In this document: piece by piece, positions 43,743 through 56,357 of the stretch | Layout: each line of letters starts with the position of its first letter | Numbering within the stretch: the stretch's first letter is position 1 | Assembly (NCBI GenBank): GCA_022592435.1 | Contig: JABYQS010000088.1 | Span: 98,329 to 162,328 of the forward strand | Length of the DNA stretch: 64,000 nt | Source: Cerioporus squamosus | Taxonomy: Eukaryota > Basidiomycota > Agaricomycetes > Polyporales > Polyporaceae | Direction: 5' to 3' | Notes under the pieces: model-generated | Database searches by the model: none | Seen by the model: only the letters and a program-made list of their open reading frames with translations | What the model was told of the DNA's origin: nothing | Translations under genes and position numbers: made by a program

Positions 43743-46672
43743 ATGGCCCTCGAAGACCAGGACGAGTCCGTCCGCATCGCCGTCCGTGCGCTCGGCGACA
43801 TGCGCAACAGCGCACACAACAGCACCTCTTCGCCGTCCACATGTGAGTTATTTCACATGAGACATGGAGCGCAACCCCAAAGCTTTGAAGCTGATCTCGA
43901 CACACCTTAACCTCTACATCTTCCGTGCTTTGCATTCCGCGCTCTCGCTTGTTCTCGTGCTGCTACCACTTGCCGTCGTGCGCTGCAGCATTCCAGACCA
44001 CCCCCGCACTCTCGGTCACATCGACCACATCCTCGCCGTCCTTGCCCTCCCCGTCGCTCATGGATGAAGATGTGCAGCGCGAAGACGACGCAGAGCGCAG
44101 GCTGCAGCGCTTGCTCGCGGAGGGCGATCGGGATGCTAGTGCGCGCGACAGGCCGAGGGAAGGCGAGGAGGAGTGGAAGTCGCTGTCGCGCGTGTCGAAT
44201 CTCCCGCTCGTGAGTGGTGCACTCCGCGCGTACGAGCAGAGCAAGGCGAGCTCCCGAGTCGTGAAGGTGCGTCCCGCTGCTGCGTCTTCGCAGGTCAACA
44301 GATAGACTGACACATCCTACTCGCATCCTCCTTCAACATGCAGTACGGCGCGGAGATGATGGAGTCCTCGATGAAGAGCATCTCGCGGCCGGTTATCGAC
44401 CGTCTCCCCGTCAATCAGCTCGACGACTTTGCGTGCAGGCAGCTCGATAGGGTGCGTGTCTTCCCCCTTCCCCCTTATCCCTGCTGCGTTCTTTTCCGGC
44501 ACCCCCGCATCCCCACATCTTCTGCAATTCCACCCTTTCCGCCTTCTTTTCCTATCGCGTGCCTTCGTTCCCTGCGGTCGAGGTCATCTGGCTGCTGCGA
44601 CGCCTCGAGTCGTGCGCGAGGCTGGAGACGCTCCCACCGGTTTCGAACGCTATCGCGCTTTGTCCAGATCCGGAGGGCATGACGTCTGAGGCTGCATTTG
44701 CTGGGTCCCTGTTCCTTGGGGCTGGTGAGCGCACGTCAAGTATACGCCTGTCCGAACTGTCTTGTTGGCGGCCGCATAGGGGCAGCGTCGTCATCGTTGC
44801 AGTTTCACTGATTCTGGTCACTTGTACAGCTCGGTAGCTATGCGCGTCGTACATCCAGCGGGGATCGTTCACGCAGCGGCTCTGTTGACACGCGGGATCC
44901 GAGGCGGCCTTGGGAGGACAGGGATGTGTCCATGACCCGTCGTGACAGTTCATCAAGCGGAAGTCGGACAAGAGAAGACGAAGACGCACGGTCAACAGGA
45001 CGTGAGTTTCTATATTCTCGCAGACTCGAGCGATTGACCGATGTCAGGTTGGCAGCGACATCACCCACTGCATCTCACGCAAATGGCGCGATCGAAAGCC
45101 GCACACCCACCCCACATTCATCTTCAAGTTTCCAGCCAGAACGACCCACCCTTCCCCCAGCCTCGACTCTTACACAGCATGCAGATGCGCAGGAAAGTCA
45201 ACAGGTCGCGCAGCGGAGTAGATGGCAAGCCGTCTTCCTGGAAGCCGGAGGTATCAGTGCTGCTATCAGCGAGGAGAGCATGAGGCGGTTGAAGTATTGC
45301 TTGCAATGGCTCCAGGTATGCATGACGCCTCTTACGCGAACGTGCAGACTAACGCTTGCTTTGGTTCTGGCAGTACGCAACAGCGCAGATCGATGCGCAA
45401 ATCCTTGTGCTCCGGAACTTCATAGCTTCGCTTCAGCCAAACGACACCTCCCCTCATGGGGCTGCTGTGTCCGCGCAACACCTCCGCACGTTGCAAGCCG
45501 CGAAACGGGATGTCGTAGACACGGTCAGGCAGGTCGTCGAAGTCGTGAGTCGTTACGCAGGCGGCGCGCTCCCAGAACCCGCGCGCACGCGAGTGCGTTC
45601 ATTCATACTGCACCTGCCGCGGAGATGGGCAGCTGCCTCTGCGGAAGGTCCCCATCCAGCACACGATGTACGTGCGGAGAGCACGGCGACTGCATCGAGC
45701 TCGGCGAGGGGCAGGCATCGTGGTGCGGCGCCGTATAGCTATGGGCCCGGGGAGGCTGGCCCTTCTCCTCGATCGCGCCCCGCCTCGCGCGCAACGTCCC
45801 CTGTCCGTGGATCGCACAGGTCGCACCCGCATTCGAGGCAAGGGAGCAGCACAGCGAGCGGCGGCACCCCACCGACGGTCGACGGAGCCACACAAGCAGC
45901 ACAGAAGATCTTGACGCTCGCGACGGAGAGCCTGGATATGCTGCGTAGCGTGACGGGTGTGTTCAAGGACAGCTTGGACCGTGCCGACATGTGAGTGCTT
46001 GCTCCCGCTGCCTGTCATCTAAGTATCGCTGATCGTCATCTCCTTCACAGTTGGGTCGAGCGCCTGCGCGTCGTGGGCTTGCAGCGTGGGCAGAACGGCA
46101 CGGCAGAAGTCGATCCCGAGAACGATCCTACGCTCAATTTCCGCGACAACCACCTGCCTCCCTTCCCTCTCCCGCGCACGCACGACCACAGATCACATAC
46201 GCACTCACCTTCCTCTCCTCTTTCCCCCTATGCACCGCTCACCCCCACCACGCCTGGAACTGCTCCTGGCTCCGGATATTCCACCCCATTCTACAGCCTC
46301 CCCCGCTCGTCCAGCACAGGATCGCTCTCTGGCCTCTCGCATGCGTTCCCTGGGCCCCTGAGCATGGTTCCCCCGTACGACGCGCCTTCGCCTGCTGGTG
46401 GTGCCGCTGCAGGCCTGGACAAGCTGTCGCTGTCGTCGAACTATTCCGACGCAGGATCACGATACACGACCCCAAAGAGCGCCTTGCTCGGGCTCCCGCC
46501 CGAAGGCGACTCTGGGGGCGGCCGAGGGGAGAAGAGACGGAGCGAGAGTGACGAGAGCGATGCCGCGGTGATGGCTGCGACTGCGTTGGCTGGCATGGCT
46601 GGCTCGGGGAGGCTGCCGGTGAAGCGCATAAAGCAGGAAGAGCGGGAGGTGGGGATGGACGTCGACGGCTGA
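43743..46672 (+). CDS. OPI1: Opi1-like transcription regulator, 736 aa
   Basis: Exons 43743-43842, 43989-44266, 44344-44451, 44830-45315, 45374-45990 and 46051-46672 (2211 nt in phase). Residues ~103-162 are the conserved Opi1 block: SNLPLVSGALRAYEQSKASS, VVKYGAEMMESSMKSISRPV, RLPVNQLDDFACRQLDR. A second conserved block near 290-345 reads RWQAVFLEAGGISAAISEES and YATAQIDAQILVLRNFIASL. The rest is Ser/Pro-rich, and a KRIKQEE patch lies near the C-terminus. In yeast, Opi1 is a leucine-zipper repressor of inositol and phospholipid genes that is held at the ER by phosphatidic acid; the basidiomycete role is inferred by family. A GTGAGT near 45002 looks like a donor, but splicing there would lose the conserved frame. 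Intron 3 is 378 nt. Confidence 0.87.
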
Positions 46673-47687
46673 AGGTGAGGAGGATGAGAGGGGAGAGAAG
46701 GCCCAGAAGGAGTGCCTGTCTGCTGTGAGCCGGGATATAGGCGAATTCAAGACGCGATGACCCCGCAGGTCAGACAGGCACCTCGCGTCCGACCGAGAGT
46801 CCGATCTTCGCCCTTGTCCGCTTCCCCCAGCTCTCCCTCCTTGCACTCGCCTCATCCGTCTGATTACTCATTTTCCTCGGGCCATCTGATGCATCATGCC
46901 ACTATGTGCTAGTACTAGTGTTGCCGTGGCGAGAGCCTGCATACTAGTGCGACGCTTGCCCCGACGACGTCATCATCTACGTACTTACGCTGATCACTAG
47001 CTTCCTGCCGTTCGTCTCGTTTTCTGGATTGGAGTCTCGGTGTCATATGGACGGTCGCCAATTGTGTCTTCTAGTCTGGTTGCTTGTACTTACTACTTAC
47101 GCTCGTCCTCCCATCCCTCGCATCGCACCGCACGGACATCACACTGCTGCTGCTGCTGCTGCCACTACTAGCTAGCACTTGTATACTCCACCGCCGTAAG
47201 GTAGCTCAGCAGCTTCTGAACCGGATTTCCCGGGCGTCCGCTCCCCTCGCGCCCCTCATATCCCCGCATCCATCGTGACCATATTTTGATTTGACTAGTA
47301 CGCCCCGTCTCCAGTACCTCGTGGTTCCTCCGGTCGGTCATGCCTCTTTATTACCCTCAGGCTCCGCGAACGATGAGTGGTTGATCCCGGTCTGGCTTAT
47401 GCATAGTACCTATTTATTTGTCTACAGGTCTCGGTGCCTTCTATGCTCCGGTGCTAGCCACAATCGTTCTGTAATACGTTACGAAAGTACCCGTATGTAT
47501 CCAACTTTAGCCTGTTCCAGCGACCGGCCTCAGCCTGCTGTTGCTGGCGGGTCAGCAGCTCATGCATGGTGGCTGCTTCGATGCCGAGTGGGATGGAGCT
47601 CTGATGTGCATGGCGAAGAGTATGGCGGTGAGTTTCTTCTCTTCCTTTCGGGGCGTGACTAGTACTGACAACTTTCGTGGCAGGATG
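46673..47687. other. Intergenic stretch
   Basis: 3' flank of OPI1. ACTAGT-like palindromes are frequent between 46905 and 47300 and a CTG run lies near 47142-47162. No gene recognised. Confidence 0.4.
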
Positions 47688-48169
47688 CTATGAGTTTTGA
47701 AACTCAAACCACAACCTGGAGCCAGGAACGTTGAACACTAGTACGGGCTTGCTGTCCAGGCCAGTCTCTTCTCTGAGCGGGTTGAACTGCAGGCGAAGGA
47801 TACCCTCGCTCGTAGAAGGCACTTGGTCTCGGGGGTCCATCTGACAATATTGCGAGTATACTTAGCGGATAGCATACAGACGCTTTCGTCCTCGCGTTCA
47901 GATGGATGACCTCCAAACCTGAATTAGACGACGCTGAACGGCGAAATCTGTGTTGTCGATGACCATAACTCTCATGCCCTCTGGTAAATATGCGTAGGCT
48001 TCTATTAATCGCTCGCACTTGATCTGAGCGTTCAATCAGGTTGGGAGCCACCACGACTCGCTATCGATGCGTTTAATTTTTGGTTCGTGGTACTTACTCC
48101 CGTGCTAGTATCCACCAGGCACAGGTCGCACAAGACGCATTTTGATCTGGTGGGCCTGCTTTTCTCCAT
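47688..48169 (-). CDS. Small unrecognised protein, 109 aa, with a CxxCxxC motif
   Basis: Three exons (minus): 48169-48098, 48023-47919, 47840-47688. Every join is phase 0, the introns (74 and 78 nt) have GT..AG ends, and the stop TAG is in frame; the sum is 330 nt. The product opens MEKSRPTRSKCVLCDLCLVD and continues IKCERLIEAYAYLPEGMRVM, then MDPRDQVPSTSEG and a C-terminus with VFNVPGSRLWFEF. The C-x2-C-x2-C cluster could bind metal. No family recognised. It could instead be the tail end of a larger, partly lost gene. Its start faces the P450 gene 216 bases away. Confidence 0.5.
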
Positions 48170-48385
48170 CTGTATTCAACTGGGTTTAGGCTGATCCCCC
48201 ACAGACGGATGAAACGTGCTCTATTTAGTAGAAGTATTCTCTCTGTATGCACGGTAGCCGAAGATGCCCAGAAGCATTGCATTGTCAAGTCGCCGGAGGG
48301 CTATCAGATATGGTCATAAGCACCGTCTCGGAGGAGATATCGCATATCACGCCAAACGGACGAGTGTCCTCTGATCCGTTGTAGG

Positions 48386-50433
48386 ATGGTGTTCCCTCTT
48401 CTCGTGAGTCTCGTCGGGGCCGCATGCGCAGCTCTCGTCCTCGTCCTGGTTCGGTCCCATCGTTTGAGGCGCCGCCGCGGACCCTTGCCTCCTGGCCCGA
48501 AGCCTCTTCCTTTGCTGGGGAACCTCCTACATATTCCCAAGGAACAACCGTGGGTTACGTACAGAGCTTGGGCTGAGCAATATGGTGGAGGCTTCTCGGT
48601 GTCGGATGGCCCTTCCGAGCCTTCTACTGACGGCGCTGTCCAGGGGACGTTGTCGGTCTGCAGCTACCCGGAAATCAACTGATCGTCATACTGCATTCTC
48701 AGCAAGCGGCGATAGACCTCCTCGACAAGCGTTCGGCTACATACTCAGACCGACCGAAGTCTCTCGTCGTCGACTTGTATGTTCATATCATCGTTATCCG
48801 TCCTTGTTCACTGTTGGACGACTGATTGCTCGCCATACAGGCTCGGGCTGGCTTGGAACACGCCTCTCTTACCGTACGGCGAAGAATGGCGATGGACGCG
48901 CCGGGCGACCTCGCAGCACTTCGCTCCGAAGGTTGTCTCCAAGCACTACCCCGTCCTCCTCCAGGAGGTGCGGCGGTTCCTCCGCCTCCTGAAGGACGAA
49001 CCTAACCGGCTCCGTGAACACATGGAATTGTGAGTGATACGTGCTTCGTTGGACAATTGCGGTGCTAAGGCATATGGCGCGGTTTGAACAGCTCGTTCGC
49101 GGCGATTATGTTGAAGTCTATGTAGGGCATTGATATCACGCCGGAGGATCCGCAATATGTGTCACTGCTCCACGATGCGCTCGAGGCACCGACGGAGGCT
49201 CTCTTGCCTGGCAGTTTCCTCGTCGAGTACATTCCGGTTTTGCAGTATGTCCCCGCGTGGGTTCCCGGTGCGGGCTTTCAGAGGAAGTTCGCTCGATGGA
49301 GAGGTCTCATCGCCGACTTCCTCGAACTGCCTTTCGCCGATGCAAAGCAAGCATGGGTACGTCGCGCAGCATCTATCATGGGTTGCTGCAACACGTCTTG
49401 CTGCTCAATGTCCTGACGCTGCCATCATTGTAGCTGCCGGAGAAGGCCACCATTCAGCTGCCCACGAGATGCTGGAGGAGATCTCCAGGGCCAACCTCAG
49501 CGAAGTGGAAGCAGCTGACCAGGAGAGAGTTGCCAAAATAGCGGCCGCGAACGGGTATGCTGCCGGTGCAGACAGCGTGAGTTCCTTGCTTGCCCTTGGC
49601 TCTTCTCAGCTACCTCACGCCACAAACAGACATTTGCCACATTGCTGTCGTTCTTCATGGCGATGGCGATGCACCCCGAGGTCCAGGAGAAAGCCCAGGC
49701 AGAGCTGGACGCGGTCGTCGGTCCAGACAGGCTCCCGGAACATGGTGACCGGGAGTCTCTGCCCTATGTGAATGTCGTGGCGAAGGAGGCCTTGCGGTGG
49801 CAGAACGTCGTCCCGCTTGGCATCGCCCACAGGTCCATGGCAGATGACGAGTACAATGGGTACTTCCTGCCGGAGGGGACGCTGTTGTTCCCCAACGTCT
49901 GGTCAGTCTTGCGCTTTGGTCGGCAGTCCTGGAGCTGAACTCGGTGTATGATGCGTGTCAAGGGCGATCATGCATGACCCGAAGACATATGCGAACCCGG
50001 ATGTCTTTGAGCCTGAGCGTTACCTCAAGAATGGCATCCTGAACCCGGACACTCCTGATCCTCACGACGTCGTGTTTGGCTACGGGCGTAGGTTAGCTCA
50101 GGTAGTGCGTGATGTCTCTTGTGGCATACACTGAGACGAATGGCCGTTGGCAGGATATGCTTGGGCCGGCACCTCGCAGATGCGTCATTGTTCACCAACG
50201 TTGCGTCAGTCTTGCACGTCTTCAAGATCACTCCTCTGCTCGATACGAATGGACAACGGAAGAAGGTCGAGGTCAAGATGTCTACCGGATTCCTATCGTG
50301 AGTGGTATTCAGGCCAAGCTTGATCTCACTCCAATTCTCTCATCGTGCGGTCACTTGACATAGGTACCCGTCTGGTTTCAAGTGCACGATTGAACCTCGT
50401 TCACCTTCGGCCGAGGCACTGCTGCATGAATGA
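48386..50433 (+). pseudogene. Cytochrome P450 with in-frame stop, probably decaying
   Basis: Exons 48386-48584, 48644-48776, 48841-49029, 49092-49356, 49434-49576, 49630-49901, 49963-50091, 50154-50297 and 50364-50433. A typical microsomal P450: N-terminal membrane anchor (residues ~3-23), PPGPKPLPLLGN hinge, I-helix AAGADS, ExxR motif KEALRW, PERF-type FEPERYL and haem-binding FGYGRRICLGRH with its Cys. It resembles basidiomycete CYP groups near O-methylsterigmatocystin oxidoreductase (recalled). Two defects: TAG at 49123-49125 within KSM*GIDITP, where homologues have Tyr, and exon 5 is one base short of phase and lacks part of the segment before HEMLEEISRANLS. It would yield only ~180 residues. 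Confidence 0.8.
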
Positions 50434-50799
50434 GTGAATATTCTTCACATCGTCCAGGACCAGATAGATAACGCGTCTCTATATTTGCCTGGACCGTGTA
50501 CTATGACGCTGGTCTTTAATACACGGGAACTGCGAGACGCAAGAATGTAACGAACCGTGTCCAGTACTCCTACCTGTGATAAGTTTGGGATCGCTAGAGA
50601 GTGAAGATCCTTTCCAAGTAAACCACGCGGGATCTCACCAACCTATCGCTGTCCGGGCACGTTGTCTTCAAGTTCCGGGTTCTACAAGTGGTTCTCCACC
50701 CGCGTCATCGTGCTCAAGCTAGTCTGTGGTTTACGATGAACAAGAAGGGCTGTTTCTTGCTATAAGCGTCGGAAGAGCTGCAACGTGGCTGAGGAGGCG
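50434..50799. other. P450 3' flank up to the Gypsy LTR
   Basis: No feature recognised. Confidence 0.5.
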
Positions 50800-51175
50800 T
50801 GTTGGCGCGCTGTCTGCGTCATGTTTGTTCGTGTTTGTACTCTTATCTCGCCGTACAGCTACGCGTTCCCCGAGTCACCTCTTCCTCCTCCCTCTTCGTC
50901 ATTTCATTCCTAGCTTGCCACTTCGTCTATCTCCTTGGACGCTGGTCGACACTCGTAGCGTCGATCTCATCTTGTAGCTCGACCTCGACCCCTCCTTCCT
51001 CCACCATGAAGTCATCCCGAGGCCGGAGGGCTTCGTACTTCTTGCTGACGATATTGTATTAGTACGAACGAACCCGCATGTATATTAGGACCACGAACGT
51101 ACCCGAATACGACAGATCTCCGCCTCGTCTTCGAGTTCACCGGCCTGAACCCCGAAAAGACTGGGCGTCACCACA
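50800..51175 (+). repeat. 5' LTR of the Gypsy element
   Basis: 376 bp, TG...CA ends, about 98-99% identical to the 3' LTR. Confidence 0.92.
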
Positions 51176-51190
51176 CTTGGCCAAGTGTGG
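51171..51190. repeat. Perfect 20-bp palindrome across the LTR/interior junction
   Basis: CCACACTTGGCCAAGTGTGG is exactly self-complementary. Its first five bases are the LTR end, the rest lies in the primer-binding-site region. Confidence 0.8.
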
Positions 51191-51346
51191 GGTATCAACT
51201 TCCTCGCACTCACCTTCGAGCTCGACGCTCGCCGCTTACTCCTTCTGCTTAACCTCCTTGCCTCTCTCGTCATCCTCGCACTCCGGGTACGCCGTAAGTA
51301 GCGCTACACATACACCCCCTCCCGTACCAAGTGCGCCGTCAATCTG

Positions 51347-53487
51347 ATGGAGAACCCTAACCAGGACCTCCTTGCGAACCTCGCCGCTTCTCTCCCCGAG
51401 GACGCGTACAACGCCCTCGCCGCCATACTTCAGCAGGTTGATCAGCGACTGAACGCCGCCCAGCAGCCTGCTCCGCCTCCCATCCCTGTCATCACTGCCC
51501 CGGAACTCCGCGACACTCTCCAACAAGCCTTCGCCTCCGCCAACTTCCATATCCAACAGCCCCCTCCACAACACGCTCCCACTACCACCTCTCGGCCCAA
51601 CACCATCAAGGCCGAGCCGCCGCACTTTCACGGCAAAGAATCCGAAGATGTTAGTGCCTGGCTGCTCTTGACGGAAGACTACTTACGCGGACTTCACATT
51701 CCAGAAGCCGACTGGTCGCTGCAAGTGCCTATGCTCTTCAGAGGCGAGGCAATGCGTTGGTACGTCGCGCTGAAGAAGAAGCTTGGCCGACCTCTGGCCT
51801 GGGCTGAGCTGCGCACGGAGCTGAAGACGAAGTTCGACTCTCCACTCCGAGTTGAATCCCTCCGCAACGAGCTACGCTCGCTTCAATTCAAAGGCAACCT
51901 TCCCCGATATGTCTCGTCATTCCGCGACATCGAGACGCAGATTCCGGAGACCGAGATGACGTTCGGCGATAGGCTCGCGAACTTCCTCGCGCACCTCCCT
52001 GCGGACCACGCCCGTGACATTCGACGCGACAAGCCGAAGAACGTAGAGGAGATGTACTTCGCGGCCCGTGAGCTCCACCGGCTCTCGACGCTGCATCCAG
52101 GTCGGACCTCGATTGGAAGCAACATCTCAGGTTCGCAGCGGAAGCACTCGAAGCCCTCGCGCTCCTCGTACTCACCGTTCCCATCTGCTCCCCCACCAGT
52201 CACCGCAACTGCTGGCTCGTCCATCAATAGCGACCCGACTCCGATGGACCTTGACGCAATGGAGAACCGACCTGCGCGTCCGAATGGTCAAGGATCATCG
52301 TCGGGAAGCCGTACCGCGAGTAACAGGGTACGTTGCTACAACTGCAACCGGACTGGACATATCTCACGCGAATGTCGTGCTCCGCGCAAACCTCGTCCGC
52401 AGGAACTCCATCTCTTCGAGACAGAATCTAGCGAGACCGACTCCGACAAGCAGTCAAGGGACGACCAGGATGACGAGCAGGAAGACGAGCAGGAAGATGA
52501 GCAGGAGACGGACGAAACCTCTGTGGATAGCGGAGCCCTTGCCGATGCGGAGGATAATGAAGACTCGGACTGGTTGGGCTACGACAACGACGATGAAAGT
52601 CTCTATGTCCTTAACCTCGATGACGCTGCCGACAGCAACCAGGAGCTGCCCGTCTACCATGTCCAAATCCCCTCGCATCGTCGTATGTACCGCGGAGAGT
52701 TGCGTCGCACGCCCACCATCATTGACACCGGTGCCGCTTGCTGCTATGTCAAGCCAGCTGTCATCGACGACGTTGGGATCGAGGTGATTCCCATCATGCC
52801 GCGCACCGTCCATGGCGCAGGCACCACCTCGACCTCGTCACTGGCTCGCTTCAATATCAAGATAGGCAGTGTCGTGCGACCTGTCGTTGCCTATGTCCTG
52901 GACAACAACCGACTGCGGTACGACCTTGTCCTTGGACAGGACTGGCTTCGTCGTTACCGTGCTGTTCCCGAGTGGGAGACCTCGTCTTGGTTCATCACCG
53001 ACCCTATTACAGCACAGACTGTACGGCTCACATCAAGCCCATCGTCGCGCGCACCTTCCGTTCGCCTTCCTGGAACTCCATCCCCACCGCTGAGCCTTGG
53101 TTCCCAGGCTCGTCTCTCACGCAGCAGCAGCTCCAGTTCTAATGCTTCCCGCTCCTTCGACCGTGTTCGCTATCGACGCCGCTCTGCAGCCTTCCCTCTC
53201 TACAACGACCCTCTCTACCTCTTGGTTCTCGACGCACCAGAAGAACCGACTGAGAAGGTCCAACCGAAGGCGAATATTCGGACGAAGGTTGCATCCGCAG
53301 CGCAGTCCATCGGTGAACGCCTCCGTGCCCTGGCGAAGAAGCGTTATCCGAAGCTCTTCCGTGATAAGGTACGCTTTGACGAGATCCCGAAGACTCGCGT
53401 TACTCATGTCATTGACACGGGTGATGCGCAGCCTGTCCGTGCGACTGGACGACCGCACTCTCCGCCGGAGCATGAAGAGATCCGCAC
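51347..53487 (+). CDS. Gypsy Gag and protease, upstream frame
   Basis: ATG 51347 begins MENPNQDLLANLAASLPEDA. Residues ~85-260 are the Gag domain (FHGKESEDVSAWLLLTEDYL; RGEAMRWYVALKKK). A zinc knuckle CYNCNRTGHISREC lies near residue 330. An acidic region rich in DE pairs (near 365-400) leads to the aspartic protease with catalytic IIDTGA near residue 460. The conserved frame runs to ATGRPHSPPEHEEIR at about 53485; beyond it this frame is meaningless, because the true pol sequence continues in the -1 frame. Loss of one C from a CCC run at 53486-53490 explains the shift. Confidence 0.88.
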
Positions 53488-55521
53488 CTTGTCAAGGAGG
53501 GACTCGAGAATGGCATCATCGAGCCTAGCAGCTCCCCATGGTCAGCTCCGATTCTCTTCGCTAAGAAGAAGGATGGTACTAACCGTGTCTGTGTCGACTA
53601 CCGTCGCCTCAATGCCCTCACTGTCAAAAATGCTTATCCACTCCCTCGCATTGACGACAGTTACCAGCAACTCGACGGTGCTGCCTGGTTCACGATGCTC
53701 GACTTACGGTCAGGGTACTGGCAGATCCCGATCGAGGAGAAGTCGCGTCCCAAGACAGCCTTCGCCACTCGCTTCGGCCACTTCCAGTTCCGTGTCATGG
53801 AGTTTGGCCTTTGCAACGCACCCGCTACGTTCCAAGCATGGGTCAATGACATCCTGAAACCCTACCTCGACCGCTGTGTCATTGTGTATCTGGACGACAT
53901 CATGATCTATTCCCCGACCAAGGAACGTCATGTCCTCGATGTCCTCAATGTTCTCAGCACCCTCAACGACTACGGCATCATCCTCAATGAGAAGAAGTGT
54001 CGCTTCGCACTTGAAGAGGTACTGTACCTTGGCCACCTTGTCTCTCGAGGAGGAATTCGCCCTGATCCTGATAAGGTTTCAGCCATCACAAGCTGGCCTC
54101 GTCCGACGACCATCACACACGTCCGCGGGTTCCTTAACCTCGCCGGCTACTACCGTCGCTTCATCAATGCTTTCGCGCGTATTGCGGGTCCTCTGTATGA
54201 CTTGTTGAAGGGCAGCCCACGCAAGGGCGCACCTGTGGAATGGTCAGCCGCTTGCGAGCATGCCTTCACTATGCTCAAGAATAAGCTGACATCTGCCCCC
54301 CTTCTTAGTCACCCTCGGCCATGGCACCTCTTCGTTATTGACACTGACGCGTCCGGAGACGCAATCGGCGGCATTCTGCACCAGTCTGCCTCCGATTTCA
54401 AGGAGGGGAAGGGAAAGGAAGCCCGGTTTGCATTCAAGGACTCTACTCTCCACCCTATCGCCTATGAATCACGCCGCATGTCCCCCACTGAACAACGCTA
54501 CTCCGCTCAAGAGCGGGAGATGCTCGCAATCGACTACTGCCTTCAGAAGTGGCGCGGTTACGTCGAAGGCTCGCCTATCGTCGTCCGCACCGATCACGAG
54601 AGTCTCAAGTACTTTCTCTCACAGAAGCACCTCGGCCGTCGTCTTGCGCGGTTTGCCGATAACATCGCGCACTTTGATGTCCGCATTGTGTACCGTCCTG
54701 GGCGTAACCAGCTTGCTGCTGATGCGCTCTCACGTCGTCCTGGAACGCTGATGTCCCCGACTCCGAGACTCTGGGACCTCTCTATGCACACCCCCTCGAG
54801 CTTGACAGTTCACCTCTCGCTGCCCCCTTCACGACCCTCGAATCATGGCGACAGCAGCTTCTTCGGGACAGCTCCGCTGAGCCCGCTCGGCGCGGCTTCT
54901 GCATCCTTGATGGAGACCGTCTTTGGCGCACTCTGGATCGAGGCCCGGTGGACCCATCACTGTCCGCGTCCCAACACACTCACGGACGCTCGTGTACTCC
55001 TTCAGCAATTCCATTCACAGCTTGGACATCTCGGTGCTCGTGCGCTGCATGATGCACTTCGATACCGCGTCTGGACACCGAACATGCGGGAGCTCCTAGA
55101 GGACATTGTACGACGTTGCGATGCCTGTCAGTTCACACGCCGTGAACCTCCGAAGCCTCAGCCTCTCCATCCCCTTCCGCGCGTCGAGGCCTTCGACATC
55201 TGGTCCTTTGACTGGATCGGACCACTGCAGAAGACGAAGAAGGGAAATCAGTACATCCTCACATCAATGGATCTCGGTTCCGACCTCACCTACGGTGATC
55301 CGCACCCACAGCGCTCGTATCACGGTGCGCTAGCCCTCCTCCGTCGCATCATCACCATGCATGGCAAGCCGAAGGCGGTACTTACCGACAATGGTGAAGA
55401 ATTCCTCTCCTACGCCTTTCAGAACTATCTCCGACCGTCTCGGAATTCAGCATCTCCGCACCTCGCCGTACCATCCCCAGACCCAACGGTCGACTTCGAG
55501 GAAGTTCAACGACAAACTTGA
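53488..55521 (+). pseudogene. Gypsy reverse transcriptase, RNase H and integrase frame
   Basis: It opens just after the shift with LVKEGLENGIIEPSSSPW, and shows RT motifs RVCVDYRRLNALT, FTMLDLRSGYWQI and the catalytic YLDD at 53886-53897. RNase H follows (VIDTDASGDAIGGIL, YSAQEREMLAIDY). The integrase zinc domain is FHSQLGHLGARALHD with CDAC, and the core has the first two acidic residues in FDWIGP and LTDNGEEF. Just after, near 55430-55500, the frame shifts twice, and the stretch that should carry the third acidic residue (after SPYHPQT) is disrupted. Further integrase pieces, including a DGPFIV block and LKRYHPSEPE, continue in other frames to ~56150. Confidence 0.88.
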
Positions 55522-56357
55522 CCGCAGATGTTGCACGGTCTTGTTGCCCGGATCCGTCCAGGATTGATTGAGTGGGATTGAATAACCTCCCGGACCGCAC
55601 TACTCGCGCACCGCGCTCCCATGTTAACAGCAGCACGGGGCACGTCGCCGGCATACCTCGCGTATGGAACGAGAGCTTCTTCTTCCCCGAGTGAGTCGAC
55701 TTACGACCGCCATGGAGAGCGACCGCACCTCCTACTGACGAGGAGATCACACACTTGGCAGCCATCAGCGAACCTCGACTCGAGCACGTCCGCAACTTGT
55801 CCAGTTCCGGGAGGAGGCCAAATGAAAGCCTTGCGACGACTCGAAAGCCGAGGCACTACGCCCCCAGGGAGGAGACCTTACCGGGACCTCGGTATCGGCA
55901 TAGGAGACCTCGTCTTACGTCGTTCACCCCGAGTCCGACGAAGTTGGCCATCCACGCTGGATGGCCCGTTCATCGTGCACGACTTGACGGACCGCACACC
56001 TTCCAGCTCAAGACACGTAATGGGTATATTCTGCGTACCTTGTACAATGCGGAGCGTCTCAAACGCTATCACCCCTCTGAACCCGAGCACCGCCTCTGGT
56101 ACTCCTCCGCTGAACTCCAACGAGCGGACGCAAGGCTCGAGTTGAGCGCGATCTCGTGCCCGACATGTCCTGCAGTAGGCATCCTGACCGGCCTATATGC
56201 GACACAAGAAACATCAGTGTACGCTTTTCTATTGTCTCAGCAGTTACTCACCGTTTGTTTACTATAGTTCCTCTTTGTACTTGTATCTTCGGCAGTCCGT
56301 CCAGCACTTTGCCTTCTCGCAAACTCGACAGAGCGAGTCTCTGAGAGGAGGGGATGG

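Noticed and set aside
45002..45047. 46-nt intron in the OPI1-like gene
   Set aside because: GT..AG ends are present, but removal would break the frame that carries the conserved RWQAVFLEAGGIS block.
53480..53495. Programmed -1 frameshift between Gypsy Gag-protease and pol
   Set aside because: No slippery heptamer is visible, and the shift lies inside conserved pol sequence, after the protease; a lost C in a CCC run is simpler.
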